Source: a virus. Taken from it: a stretch of 64,000 nucleotides of DNA. Under the pieces are notes generated by a model. The model saw only the letters and a program-made list of their open reading frames with translations. It had not been told where the DNA came from and made no database searches. A program made the position numbers and the translations under genes. The number at the start of each line of letters is the position of its first letter. Position 1 is the first letter of the stretch. The stretch is taken from IMG/VR virus record IMGVR_UViG_3300042559_001588, positions 42,919 to 106,918 of that record. One strand, given 5' to 3'. Of this stretch, positions 44,370 to 50,681 are shown in pieces.

Positions 44370-44560
44370 GATCGTAGAATATAAGGTTTAAATTGCTTTT
44401 CCCAGCGTCGACACCAAACTTCTCTATTGGGAGCTTGGCCCGACCAACTCCACAGTGTACACACCCATTGTTCATTCTTGTCTAATTTTTCCGTTGGTGG
44501 TGCCACAGCATTTAATGCTGTAGAGCCTGCCAACAACACAAACAACAAAGAATATTTCAT
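44366..44560 (-). CDS. Small secreted/periplasmic protein, 64 aa
   Basis: Signal peptide MKYSLLFVLLAGSTALNAVA, then a Trp/Cys-rich mature part (WVCTLWSWSGQAPNREVWCRRWEKQF). Two cysteines could pair. Forms a minus-strand operon with the membrane protein; perhaps lysis or envelope related. Confidence 0.55.
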   Translation of the reverse strand: MKYSLLFVLLAGSTALNAVAPPTEKLDKNEQWVCTLWSWSGQAPNREVWCRRWEKQFKPYILRS

Positions 44561-44606
44561 TTACTATATTTAACTATAGTACGATATAATTACAACAGCC
44601 GTTTGA

Positions 44607-44635
44607 TTGACTGCAAAGCCACAATCTGCTATAAT
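44607..44635 (+). promoter_or_regulatory. Sigma-70 promoter for the phosphoesterase
   Basis: TTGACT, 17 bases, TATAAT; GGAGGG before the ATG at 44667. Confidence 0.78.
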
Positions 44636-44666
44636 ATAGGTTACAACGCAAGAAAAGGAGGGCAAG

Positions 44667-45269
44667 ATGCCTAGTGTATTTTTAGTCAGCGACACGCACT
44701 TTGGACACATGGGTGTATGCCGCTTTACCCGCAACGATGGTGTCACCAAATTACGCCCGTGGGATAGTGCTGAGGAAATGGACGAAGCCATGGTCACGGC
44801 CTGGAACAAACGAGTTAAACCCACGGACAAGGTATATCACTTGGGTGATGTGGTTATAAACCGCAAAGCATTAAAGACTCTGGCCAGATTGAACGGCGAC
44901 AAGGTGTTAATCCGTGGCAACCATGATATCTTCCGTGATGAAGAGTATCGTGAATACTTTCGTGAATTACGGGCGTACCATGTGATGAACGGCATGATCC
45001 TTAGCCACATTCCTGTACACAGTGACAGCTTGGGGCGTTTTGGCGTCAACATACACGGACATACTCACGCAAATCGTGTACGCAAAGCCCGTGGAGTTGA
45101 TGCTAGAACTGGTGAAATCTTGTACAGCGACGAGATTGATCCACGCTATCATTGTGTATGCGTGGAACAGACTGACTTTGCACCGATACTGTTTGAAGAT
45201 GTGATCAAACGCATCGAAGCAGAAGGTGGGTCAGTGGGTTTTCGTAACGGCAATGGTCCTACAATGTAG
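44667..45269 (+). CDS. Calcineurin-like metallophosphoesterase
   Basis: VFLVSDTHFGH (DxH), VYHLGDVV (GD), LIRGNHD (GNHD), LSHIP and NIHGHTH (GHxH) are all present. 200 residues. Family hydrolyses phosphoesters; substrate unknown. Own promoter, among tRNA genes. Confidence 0.88.
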   Translation: MPSVFLVSDTHFGHMGVCRFTRNDGVTKLRPWDSAEEMDEAMVTAWNKRVKPTDKVYHLGDVVINRKALKTLARLNGDKVLIRGNHDIFRDEEYREYFRELRAYHVMNGMILSHIPVHSDSLGRFGVNIHGHTHANRVRKARGVDARTGEILYSDEIDPRYHCVCVEQTDFAPILFEDVIKRIEAEGGSVGFRNGNGPTM

Positions 45270-45284
45270 GCCTGGAATTTTAAA

Positions 45285-45362
45285 GTAGCGGTGGCAGAGA
45301 GGCCCAATGCAAGGGATTGCAAATCCCTAAAACCGTGAGTTCGAATCTCACCCGCTACTCCA
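45285..45362 (+). tRNA. tRNA-Cys(GCA)
   Basis: Acceptor GTAGCGG/CCGCTAC, anticodon arm AGGGATTGCAAATCCCT, discriminator T, encoded CCA. Confidence 0.92.
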
Positions 45363-45480
45363 GTTAATTCACAGTTGAATTTTAAAGAGTAAATAGAGTA
45401 GTCAGAGTGCAGGCTCTTTTTAAATCCTGCCTTTGTGTGGTACCGAGCAATGCTCCTGCTTGTATAAGCATCGGTACACT
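45363..45480 (+). ncRNA. Structured spacer between tRNA-Cys and tRNA-Gly
   Basis: No ORF. Hairpins GCAGG/CCTGC around 45409-45430 and GTG(G)TACCGA/TCGGTACAC at about 45437-45479. Not a tRNA by any fold I can draw. Confidence 0.35.
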
Positions 45481-45483
45481 ATT

Positions 45484-45557
45484 GCGGGATTCGTAAAATG
45501 GTATTACCTTAGATTTCCAATCTAAAGTCGGGGGTTCGATTCCCCCATCCCGCTCCA
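45484..45557 (+). tRNA. tRNA-Gly(TCC)
   Basis: Acceptor GCGGGAT/ATCCCGC, anticodon arm TTAGATTTCCAATCTAA, encoded CCA. Confidence 0.93.
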
Positions 45558-45586
45558 GTTTTTATGTTGATCGATTTGAGAAAATT

Positions 45587-46087
45587 ATGCAAACCATTAA
45601 TCTTGTAAAAGTAAAACAATTCATAGAAGCACAAGGCCCAATGACTCGCATCTATTTGGGTTGCGACAGCGAACGAATCCGAATCAACAACGAATGGTGG
45701 GCCGATTACACACTGGCCATTGTGGTGCATATCAACGGCAACAGCGGATGCAAGATATTTGGCGAAGTGTGCCGCGAGCGTGACTATGATCAAAAAACTG
45801 CACGGCCCAGCATGCGACTGATGAACGAAGTGTACAAAGTTTCTGACATGTATCATCGGCTGGGCGAAGTGCTGAACGGCCGAGAAGTGGAAGTACACTT
45901 GGACATCAATCCAGACGAACGCCACGGATCCAGCTGTGTGATTGCACAGGCCATTGGCTATATAAAAGGAACCTGCAACATAACACCATTGGTCAAACCC
46001 GAAGCGTTTGCTGCCAGTTATGCTGCGGATCGCTTCAAAGGATTGGCCACTGCACGACATCGTGTTCGAGTCAATGAACGAGTTTAG
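45587..46087 (+). CDS. RNase H-like (DUF458/YkuK-type) protein, 166 aa
   Basis: RIYLGCDSERIRINNEWWADYTLAIVVH opens with an Asp as in RNase H folds; VEVHLDINPDERHGSSCVIAQAIGYIKG and VKPEAFAASYAADRF match the YkuK/DUF458 family. Nuclease activity inferred from fold. Its TAG stop shares a base with the following tRNA. Confidence 0.7.
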   Translation: MQTINLVKVKQFIEAQGPMTRIYLGCDSERIRINNEWWADYTLAIVVHINGNSGCKIFGEVCRERDYDQKTARPSMRLMNEVYKVSDMYHRLGEVLNGREVEVHLDINPDERHGSSCVIAQAIGYIKGTCNITPLVKPEAFAASYAADRFKGLATARHRVRVNERV

Positions 46088-46174
46088 GAAGTGTGGCTGA
46101 GTGGCCTAAGGCAGCTGATTACTAATCAGTCATATCGCAAGGTATCGTGGGTTCGAATCCTACCACTTCCGCCA
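46087..46174 (+). tRNA. tRNA-Ser with unusual anticodon ACT
   Basis: Class II cloverleaf: acceptor GGAAGTG/CACTTCC, long variable arm, encoded CCA. The anticodon arm is GCTGA-TTACTAA-TCAGT, giving ACT rather than the usual GCT. A normal Ser(GCT) exists at 51133. Confidence 0.85.
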
Positions 46175-46180
46175 ATGTTA

Positions 46181-46207
46181 AAAAGGCTACTTTGATAGCC
46201 TTTTTTC
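46181..46207 (+). terminator. Intrinsic terminator
   Basis: AAAAAGGCTA/TAGCCTTTTTT hairpin with U-run. Confidence 0.85.
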
Positions 46208-46236
46208 TTGACTTTTAAACAAAAGGCATATATAAT
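46208..46236 (+). promoter_or_regulatory. Sigma-70 promoter for a small RNA
   Basis: TTGACT, 17 bases, TATAAT, immediately after the terminator. Confidence 0.75.
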
Positions 46237-46242
46237 ACACTA

Positions 46243-46388
46243 TGATTACGCAAATCACATTCACTGCTAACAACACGCCGGCCATCTATGAGATAGCCTA
46301 TGAGCGTGATTGTCCCAGGGGTCTTTGCCATTGTAGTTAACAAAAGTACTACATTCACAAAGACCCGCTAACTAGGCGGGTTTTTTTA
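46243..46388 (+). ncRNA. Small structured RNA with own promoter and terminator
   Basis: About 145 bases. GGGTCTTTG pairs with CAAAGACCC around an inner TGTAGT/ACTACA stem; the terminator follows. A 32-codon ORF starts at 46242 at the predicted transcript start, without a ribosome site, so an RNA role seems likelier. Confidence 0.45.
46364..46387 (+). terminator. Intrinsic terminator
   Basis: CCCGC/GCGGG hairpin followed by seven T. Confidence 0.85.
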
Positions 46389-46397
46389 TGGCGCTGG

Positions 46398-46426
46398 TAG
46401 ACACAAAATCGCATCAGTGCTATAAT
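46398..46426 (+). promoter_or_regulatory. Promoter of the main tRNA/RNA operon
   Basis: TAGACA, 17 bases, TATAAT. Confidence 0.65.
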
Positions 46427-46439
46427 ACACACATAACAG

Positions 46440-46460
46440 CAGCAAACGATCGAGTAGCTG
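46440..46460 (+). promoter_or_regulatory. 5' leader hairpin with loop AAACGATCGAGTA (copy 2)
   Basis: CAGC/GCTG stem; loop identical to copy 1 at 42617. Located at the predicted transcript start. Confidence 0.55.
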
Positions 46461-46492
46461 AAGAGAATTCTTTAAAAATTTACTAATATTTT

Positions 46493-46512
46493 TTCTTGCT
46501 ACGGCAAGAAAT
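46493..46512 (+). other. Perfect 8-bp hairpin before RNA island unit 1
   Basis: TTTCTTGC-TACG-GCAAGAAA; preceded by a T-rich run. Could stabilise or end a leader transcript. Confidence 0.4.
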
Positions 46513-46644
46513 TATATTGAAACACATTTTCAATCTGAATTGACAGATACAAACAACCAAGGGGAGCCGCTGGACTTGAGCCAGGTTCATCCTGAATTGA
46601 CAGGAACAAGGTTGTAAGGGGAGCCGAGTGCGTTTCAATATAAT
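46511..46644 (+). ncRNA. Stem-closed RNA unit 1, with internal tandem repeat
   Basis: Ends pair over 15 of 16 positions (ATTATATTGAAACACA with TGCGTTTCAATATAAT). Inside are two copies of CTGAATTGACAG-xx-ACAA...AGGGGAGCCG. Seven bases later a tRNA-Glu starts. Confidence 0.55.
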
Positions 46645-46650
46645 AAATTT

Positions 46651-46725
46651 GGAGCATTCGTCTATCGGTTAGGACAGTGGGTTTTCAGTCCACTAAGAGC
46701 GGTTCGACTCCGCTATGCTCTACCA
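46651..46725 (+). tRNA. tRNA-Glu(TTC)
   Basis: Acceptor GGAGCAT/ATGCTCT (G1-T72), anticodon arm GTGGG-TTTTCAG-TCCAC, encoded CCA. Confidence 0.88.
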
Positions 46726-46732
46726 TGTTTTT

Positions 46733-46819
46733 GGATGTGTAGGAAAATTGGTAACCCCAGGAGACTGTAAATCTTCCGTCGTAATGGCATTGTTGGTTCA
46801 AGTCCAACCTCATCCACCA
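46733..46819 (+). tRNA. tRNA-Tyr(GTA)
   Basis: Class II; loop CTGTAAA, T-arm TTGG-TTCAAGT-CCAA, encoded CCA. One mismatch (T6-T67) in the acceptor stem. Confidence 0.85.
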
Positions 46820-47053
46820 AATATTTCTCGTCAGAGCCCTAATGCAAATCCTGTGGGCGATGAATTAACAAGGCTGCATAGATGCTTGCAGTATATTGTC
46901 GGTGAAGTTCCGACCGGGAAACGAAATCAAGTGGAAAGCAAGAGCCACAAAGTAAACACCGCCGGGTCAGAAAATGTGTCCGGGACGTATGGGTCGCGCA
47001 GCCTATACAAACAACGGTGGGGTAAGAGTCCTCATAACATTTTCACAAATTTA
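46820..47053 (+). ncRNA. Ornate RNA spacer between tRNA-Tyr and tRNA-Asp
   Basis: 234 bases without a convincing ORF. Several hairpins: GCCC/GGGC, CTGCA/TGCAG, GTCGG/CCGAC, GTGG/CCAC, CACCG/CGGTG enclosing CCGG/CCGG. Too structured to be plain spacer. Confidence 0.45.
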
Positions 47054-47128
47054 GGTGCGTTCATATAACGGTCATTATCCTGGATTGTCTATCCAGAGAC
47101 GGGAGTTCGACTCTCCCACGCATCGCCA
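47054..47128 (+). tRNA. tRNA-Asp(GTC)
   Basis: Acceptor GGTGCGT/ACGCATC, anticodon arm CTGGA-TTGTCTA-TCCAG, encoded CCA. Confidence 0.92.
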
Positions 47129-47135
47129 AGTTAAC

Positions 47136-47213
47136 AGGCCCTTAGCTCATGTTGGTTAGAGCAGCAGACTCATAATCTGTTGGTGCTGTGTTCGACTCAC
47201 AGAGGGCCTACCA
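47136..47213 (+). tRNA. tRNA-Met(CAT), elongator type
   Basis: Acceptor AGGCCCT/AGGGCCT, anticodon arm GCAGA-CTCATAA-TCTGT, encoded CCA. Could in principle be an Ile tRNA with modified CAT. Confidence 0.88.
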
Positions 47214-47395
47214 AGTTTTGGTTAGTTGGAAATGAAAGTAACCCAAAGGGAGCGCTCTGAACAGGCGCTGCTTAGTACGCCTTACAAAAGTAATTGTCCT
47301 GACTGTTCGACCCAAGAGGTGTTTACCCGTAGATTAAGTTCCTACGCTCTCGCTCAAGGGATGTCGCTGTGTCGCAACAGCACTAACCACCAAGT
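47214..47395 (+). ncRNA. Stem-closed RNA unit between tRNA-Met and a tRNA-like element
   Basis: GGTTAGT (47220) pairs with ACTAACC (47382). Interior holds GCGC-rich and GTTCGACCCAA segments. Followed at 47397-47449 by another hairpin (TAAGAG/CTCTTA with inner TTGTA/TACAA). Confidence 0.4.
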
Positions 47396-47457
47396 TTAAG
47401 AGTTCGTCTAGAAACCGGTAAATTGTAGTTTGGTCTACAAGCTCTTAATTAGTTTAT

Positions 47458-47550
47458 GGTGTCATAGGATGTAACGGGGTGCGGTTTGCCTCAACCTTGA
47501 ATGATCATCAAGGTTTTCTTGCGTGGGTTCGAATCCCACATGATGCCCCA
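47458..47550 (+). tRNA. tRNA-like element with His-type end and no clear anticodon
   Basis: Clear T-arm GTGGG-TTCGAAT-CCCAC and acceptor GTGTCAT/ATGATGC with G(-1) facing C73, then CCA, as in tRNA-His. Between them the D region is too long and the only strong hairpin is an 8-bp stem AACCTTGA/TCAAGGTT with loop ATGATCA. Degenerate or altered tRNA. Confidence 0.45.
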
Positions 47551-47621
47551 AATTTGCAGTTTTTGTCTGGAGTAATATTCCTGGACACGGATAAAAACAG
47601 AAATGTTCTGCGCCAAGTTAT

Positions 47622-47691
47622 GCCCTGGACTGTGTTGCGAGTCAGATTTGAAGCTGAACGTAGACAGGTTTAATTCCTGTTAGGGGCGCCA
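47622..47691 (+). tRNA. Degenerate tRNA-like element
   Basis: Acceptor GCCCTGG/TAGGGGC with a mismatch, T-arm ACAGG-TTTAATT-CCTGT, D-arm ACT/AGT and an 8-base anticodon-like loop ATTTGAAG; CCA encoded. Amino acid cannot be assigned. Preceded (47556-47612) by a long hairpin GCAGTTTTTGTC.../...AAAAACAG..CTGC. Confidence 0.4.
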
Positions 47692-47694
47692 AGT

Positions 47695-47918
47695 TTTGTT
47701 AGAGTGTTAGCAAGAGAAAGTCACGCTGTCTAGGTTTCTTCGAAGGACCAAAACAGTAGAAGGTTGCGGGTTCGATGCCCGGCTGATCGCTTGAGTGGGA
47801 TCGGCATACATGACGGCGTATCAACTGGACCGGTATCCCAAGTAACTTACCGACTCCCGCTCGAGCTTGTTAATTCGGGTGAATGGCAGCAATAACGTGG
47901 TGCTGCTACTCTAACAAA
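47695..47918 (+). ncRNA. Stem-closed RNA unit 2 (ornate, 224 bases)
   Basis: Ends form a perfect 11-bp helix TTTGTTAGAGT/ACTCTAACAAA. Inside: a T-arm-like hairpin CGGG-TTCGATG-CCCG, a long stem TTG..GGGAT/ATCCCAA and CCCG/CGGG. Lies three bases after one tRNA-like element and nine before another. Confidence 0.55.
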
Positions 47919-47926
47919 TTCAATAT

Positions 47927-48016
47927 GCCAGCGAGACTTGGAGTCCGAGGGGTCTTATATGCCCTTTCCGCCAGATTAGCGGCTTTGAGAGAGTTCGATT
48001 CTCTCCGCTGGTACCA
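47927..48016 (+). tRNA. Class II tRNA with anticodon TAT (identity unclear)
   Basis: Acceptor GCCAGCG/CGCTGGT (G1-T72), T-arm GAGAG-TTCGATT-CTCTC, encoded CCA. Best anticodon arm GGGGT-CTTATAT-GCCCT reads TAT (Ile AUA), but a variable arm CCGC/GCGG is present, as in Leu/Ser/Tyr tRNAs. The D-arm is short. Confidence 0.55.
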
Positions 48017-48024
48017 GATCGTGT

Positions 48025-48052
48025 TGGATAAACTTTTTATCAGTTTATCCAA
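48025..48052 (+). terminator. Strong hairpin, possible terminator
   Basis: GGATAAACT/AGTTTATCC 9-bp stem with T-rich loop; no U-run, but a new promoter follows at once. Confidence 0.45.
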
Positions 48053-48058
48053 AACAAT

Positions 48059-48087
48059 TTGACAAGCAAAGATGTTTGTCATACAAT
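48059..48087 (+). promoter_or_regulatory. Sigma-70 promoter
   Basis: TTGACA, 17 bases, TACAAT, in front of RNA unit 3. Confidence 0.75.
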
Positions 48088-48100
48088 AGATACTTACTTG

Positions 48101-48206
48101 ATATTGTTGAGCACATTAGCCTGACTGAAACGGGCATCGAGTACGTGGGGCGTGAAAGAAGGTTCGATTCCTTCATACTCAATTTCAGTGGTGTGTTCAA
48201 CAATAT
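48101..48206 (+). ncRNA. Stem-closed RNA unit 3 with T-arm-like hairpin
   Basis: 15-bp closing helix ATATTGTTGAGCACA/TGTGTTCAACAATAT. Inside, CTGAAA/TTTCAG, then GAGTA/TACTC around GAAGG-TTCGATT-CCTTC, so the core looks like a mini acceptor-plus-T-arm. Confidence 0.6.
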
Positions 48207-48227
48207 AAAGTTTGGTAAAATTAGGTG

Positions 48228-48256
48228 TTGACAAGTTCAACAGTTGATGTTACAAT
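48228..48256 (+). promoter_or_regulatory. Sigma-70 promoter of the large ornate RNA
   Basis: TTGACA, 17 bases, TACAAT. Confidence 0.75.
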
Positions 48257-48262
48257 AAGATT

Positions 48263-49150
48263 CCGGGGCAGTTTAATGTCCTACTAGGCAGCTTGCTGTC
48301 TAGTGAAGAATAACTGTGGTGACACAGCCAAAGGAGGTATGCCTACATAACTCCGCCAGCAACGGTTCGTTTAGACAAGCCTGCTCAGACTCGCGAGAGT
48401 CCCTTCACTGATAAGACCGGTGGAGGTAACAATGACGCTGGATGTTGTGGAAAGAACGTCGGCTTACCGGCCCGCAAGGGTAACCGGAGCAGATGGAAAG
48501 TAACAGGTGGTGCTGACTTCACAACAAAACCAGTCCAGTTAATTGGCATGAGAAAGGGTAGTGTATCGGTCCGAGGGGTTGCACCCAAGGGCTTGTATGC
48601 AGTTTGAGTGGTCAGTGGAGGCTGTCGAAAGGCGGGGTCAACACAGATCGCAAAAGACGTCTGAGTAGTTCGCAAGACAAAAGGAACGTGGTGTGTTGTA
48701 TTGTGTAGAGCAAAACTTTATGCAGCAACTGAGTCAGCACATCGCAGTAGGTTCGTTATAGCTCAATTGGTAGAGCAACTCCCTGTTAAGGAGTAGGCAG
48801 ACGGTTCAAATCCATCTAACTATTAAAAAGCAAAGACTGACTCGGTCGTATGTGAAAAGCATCTAATACTTGGCTCGCAAGAGAATCAAGTCAGACGTAA
48901 CTCGCAAGGTGAAATCTGTTTATGCAGGAAGTTTCGTAACTGTTTAGCGACAGTGAATGGCTCTAAAGGTCAACGGGATAGAAAGCGTAGAATAGCATAT
49001 GGCGACAAGACTACTGCCTGTCTTTAAAAACGGCGATGCTGGCAACAGACCAGGAAACCTGCAAGGGTCTTGGTGGAAGTCGGAAGAAAGCGGTCTCGCA
49101 AGGATCGTAATAATGTCCGAGGTGTTGTTGGGTAAGCATGTATTCTCAGT
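48263..49150 (+). ncRNA. Large ornate non-coding RNA (about 0.9 kb) with embedded tRNA-like domain
   Basis: No credible ORF. Many compact hairpins with GNRA-type loops: CTGTG-GTGA-CACAG, GACTC-GCGA-GAGTC, CCC-GCAA-GGG, CTC-GCAA-GAG, ACTC-GCAA-GGT; plus a 10-bp hairpin ACTAGGCAGC/GCTGTCTAGT near the start. A stem ACTGAGTCAG/CTGACTCGGT (about 48726/48829) lifts out a tRNA-Asn-like domain. Own promoter. Resembles GOLLD/ROOL-type large phage RNAs in size, style and tRNA setting; 3' end is estimated. Confidence 0.6.
48754..48826 (+). tRNA. tRNA-Asn(GTT)-like domain inside the large RNA
   Basis: Good D-arm (GCTC/GAGC) and anticodon arm ACTCC-CTGTTAA-GGAGT; T-arm GACGG-TTCAAAT-CCATC with one mismatch. 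Acceptor poorly paired, no CCA. A normal tRNA-Asn is at 51234, so this is probably a structural domain rather than a working tRNA. Confidence 0.5.
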
Positions 49151-49156
49151 GCTCCA

Positions 49157-49219
49157 CTATTCTAAAACACATTAAGCTGATGCGGGCTGCAATGCCGCAG
49201 ATAGTGTGTTTCAGAATAG
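49157..49219 (+). ncRNA. Stem-closed RNA unit 4 (minimal, 63 bases)
   Basis: CTATTCTAAAACACA pairs with TGTGTTTCAGAATAG (14 of 15); inside only one hairpin TGCGG/CCGCA. Smallest member of the family; sits 13 bases before the initiator tRNA. Confidence 0.6.
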
Positions 49220-49232
49220 ATAAATAAACTAC

Positions 49233-49308
49233 CGCGGGAAGGGTCCGGTCACCGGCAGGGTCTCATAAGCCTTCGCAATCCTTGGTTCAAATCCAAGTCC
49301 CGCTACCA
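49233..49308 (+). tRNA. Initiator tRNA-fMet(CAT)
   Basis: C1 faces T72 unpaired (CGCGGGA/TCCCGCT), loop CTCATAA, T-loop TTCAAAT and CCA: the mismatch at 1-72 and T-loop are initiator features. The anticodon stem keeps two of the three G-C pairs usual in initiators. Confidence 0.8.
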
Positions 49309-49326
49309 ATAACAAATCATCGGTGG

Positions 49327-49355
49327 TTGACACAGAATGATAAATAACATACAAT
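49327..49355 (+). promoter_or_regulatory. Sigma-70 promoter
   Basis: TTGACA, 17 bases, TACAAT, ahead of the ncRNA at 49362. Confidence 0.75.
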
Positions 49356-49361
49356 AGGATT

Positions 49362-49548
49362 TATGATGAACACTAATATTTTTAGCCCCATGCATCGCGT
49401 AACGACCCAGGCTCAGCCGTGGTCACGCGGTTTTGGCCGTGTCAAGAATATTACAGCGAATCACAGGGTCCGAGAAGAAAGCAGTTGCGCATAACAGCAG
49501 TAACCGACAAACTTCAAGGACCCTGGATTAAAAACCCAGGGTTTTTTT
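49362..49548 (+). ncRNA. Non-coding RNA candidate sharing its 3' module with 42345-42508
   Basis: Promoter upstream, terminator at the end, no good ORF. GACCCAGG.. and CGTGGTCACG-type hairpins inside. The last 45 bases repeat the ACAAACTTCAAGGACCCTGG module. Confidence 0.5.
49521..49548 (+). terminator. Intrinsic terminator
   Basis: CCCTGG(G)/CCCAGGG hairpin with seven T. Confidence 0.85.
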
Positions 49549-49564
49549 ATTTTAGCAAGGAACA

Positions 49565-49735
49565 ATGACAGATAAAAAGATTAAGCAAGCAGAGTGGACG
49601 GCAACGCATACACTGACTAAAGAACAGTTCAAGCAATTGATCCGTAAAAAGGTCGAACGTGCCGCACAGCATCACCGAGCAGCAAAACAGCGAGAGACTG
49701 CCCAAGGGCCGTCGCAGATCGCAAAGTGTGAATAA
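49565..49735 (+). CDS. Small basic helical protein, 56 aa
   Basis: ATG at 49565 with AAGGA upstream. TLTKEQFKQLIRKKVERAAQHHRAAKQRE is a charged helix. Possibly an RNA- or DNA-binding peptide. Placed among RNA genes. Not recognised. Confidence 0.5.
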   Translation: MTDKKIKQAEWTATHTLTKEQFKQLIRKKVERAAQHHRAAKQRETAQGPSQIAKCE

Positions 49736-49840
49736 GAGCAGCAATGCCCAGGAAACGAGGTCCTGACAACGCACTTAAAACAAGTTGTAAACGGGCGGCC
49801 TGTGGGATGAAACTCCTTTTGTGGAGCGAAAAATCACAGC

Positions 49841-49908
49841 GTATTAAAGCACACTTCCGACAGCAGGCGGAGGTGACAAGGTCCATTCGGGTGAGTGTGC
49901 TTTAATAC
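49841..49908 (+). ncRNA. Stem-closed RNA unit 5
   Basis: Perfect 15-bp helix GTATTAAAGCACACT/AGTGTGCTTTAATAC closing a 38-base interior. The 105 bases before it are non-coding and hold shorter hairpins (ACTCC/GGAGC type). Confidence 0.6.
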
Positions 49909-49949
49909 ACACATTGGCAACAGTGTGTTAGAAAATACGGGCAATCAGA

Positions 49950-50660
49950 TCAGGTCTTTTTGCCCACATCAATCAACAGAAGTCTTCTGGTCCAATATCC
50001 TGTATTTGCTGATGCATGCATGGTGTCTCGGGCATTCCAAGTGAACACGTCTCCGGCTGACCATGTTATGTTACACATGTCAAATTGAAACATTTGTCCC
50101 GGTTGCTGATCTTCTAAAAAAATTAGAAATCTATCATGTGATGGATCCGACACAAGTTGTTTTTCGTCAGCATGATAGTCATTGTGCCGAACTCGGTCCA
50201 GATGCAAAGGAAATATTTGACCAGGTTTTTGTATGTTTAATTTTGCTCGACTGACGGCCAGGTGAGCCGGATCTAGCCCAATGGCATTCAAAAATTCAGA
50301 GACAACAAATTTTAGAATTGGGTCTTGTAATTTTACTTCCATGTGAGAATTTTTTGTTAGTAATTCGTCAAACTCGGAATCGTACACCCATTGTCTCAGT
50401 GTCTCCGGTGGTATGTTGTCTACATTGAATGTTTTTGGATTTTCGGCCATCAGTTCAAAATATTTACTGTTGACCGAAAACGCCTGGAAGGCATCATCAT
50501 TGTTGTATGTAATTTTTGACAGTGCCTTTAGACTTTTTGCCATTGAGTTTTTGACATTGCATATCGGCAACACTGAAGTCAATGGTTGATATTCCGGGTG
50601 TCTTTGATGAACAAGTTGGTGTAAGAAAAAGTTTTTCATGTCACCAGTACTTATTGGCAA
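49950..50660 (-). CDS. 2-oxoglutarate/Fe(II) oxygenase-like (cupin fold) protein
   Basis: 236 residues; the start could also be Met-7 (50642), MKNFFLHQ. FPLHLDRVRHNDYHAD supplies a possible HxD and WSAGDVFTWNARDTMHASANTGYWTRRLLLID the distal His and Arg of the double-stranded beta helix. Similar to Asp/Asn-hydroxylase-like phage proteins. Only minus-strand gene within the RNA island. Confidence 0.55.
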   Translation of the reverse strand: MPISTGDMKNFFLHQLVHQRHPEYQPLTSVLPICNVKNSMAKSLKALSKITYNNDDAFQAFSVNSKYFELMAENPKTFNVDNIPPETLRQWVYDSEFDELLTKNSHMEVKLQDPILKFVVSEFLNAIGLDPAHLAVSRAKLNIQKPGQIFPLHLDRVRHNDYHADEKQLVSDPSHDRFLIFLEDQQPGQMFQFDMCNITWSAGDVFTWNARDTMHASANTGYWTRRLLLIDVGKKT

Positions 50661-50681
50661 TTTGTATTGAATTTTTAAAAT

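Noticed and set aside
46242-46340. 32-codon ORF (MITQITFTANN...)
   Set aside because: Starts at the predicted transcript start with no ribosome site and lies across conserved-looking hairpins; kept as an RNA candidate instead.
46715-47068. Forward frame of 117 codons
   Set aside because: It runs through tRNA-Tyr and into the structured spacer up to tRNA-Asp; composition and overlap with a clear tRNA argue against coding.
47458-47550. Group I intron in a tRNA as the cause of the long central part
   Set aside because: The extra sequence is only about 20 bases and forms a simple 8-bp hairpin; far too short for a group I intron.
48385-48675. Reverse frame of 96 codons inside the large RNA
   Set aside because: No ribosome site; overlaps dense hairpins with GNRA loops on the + strand.
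49547-49886. Reverse frames opposite the small basic gene and RNA unit 5
   Set aside because: Cys/Leu-rich shadow translations without start signals; the + strand gene has a ribosome site.
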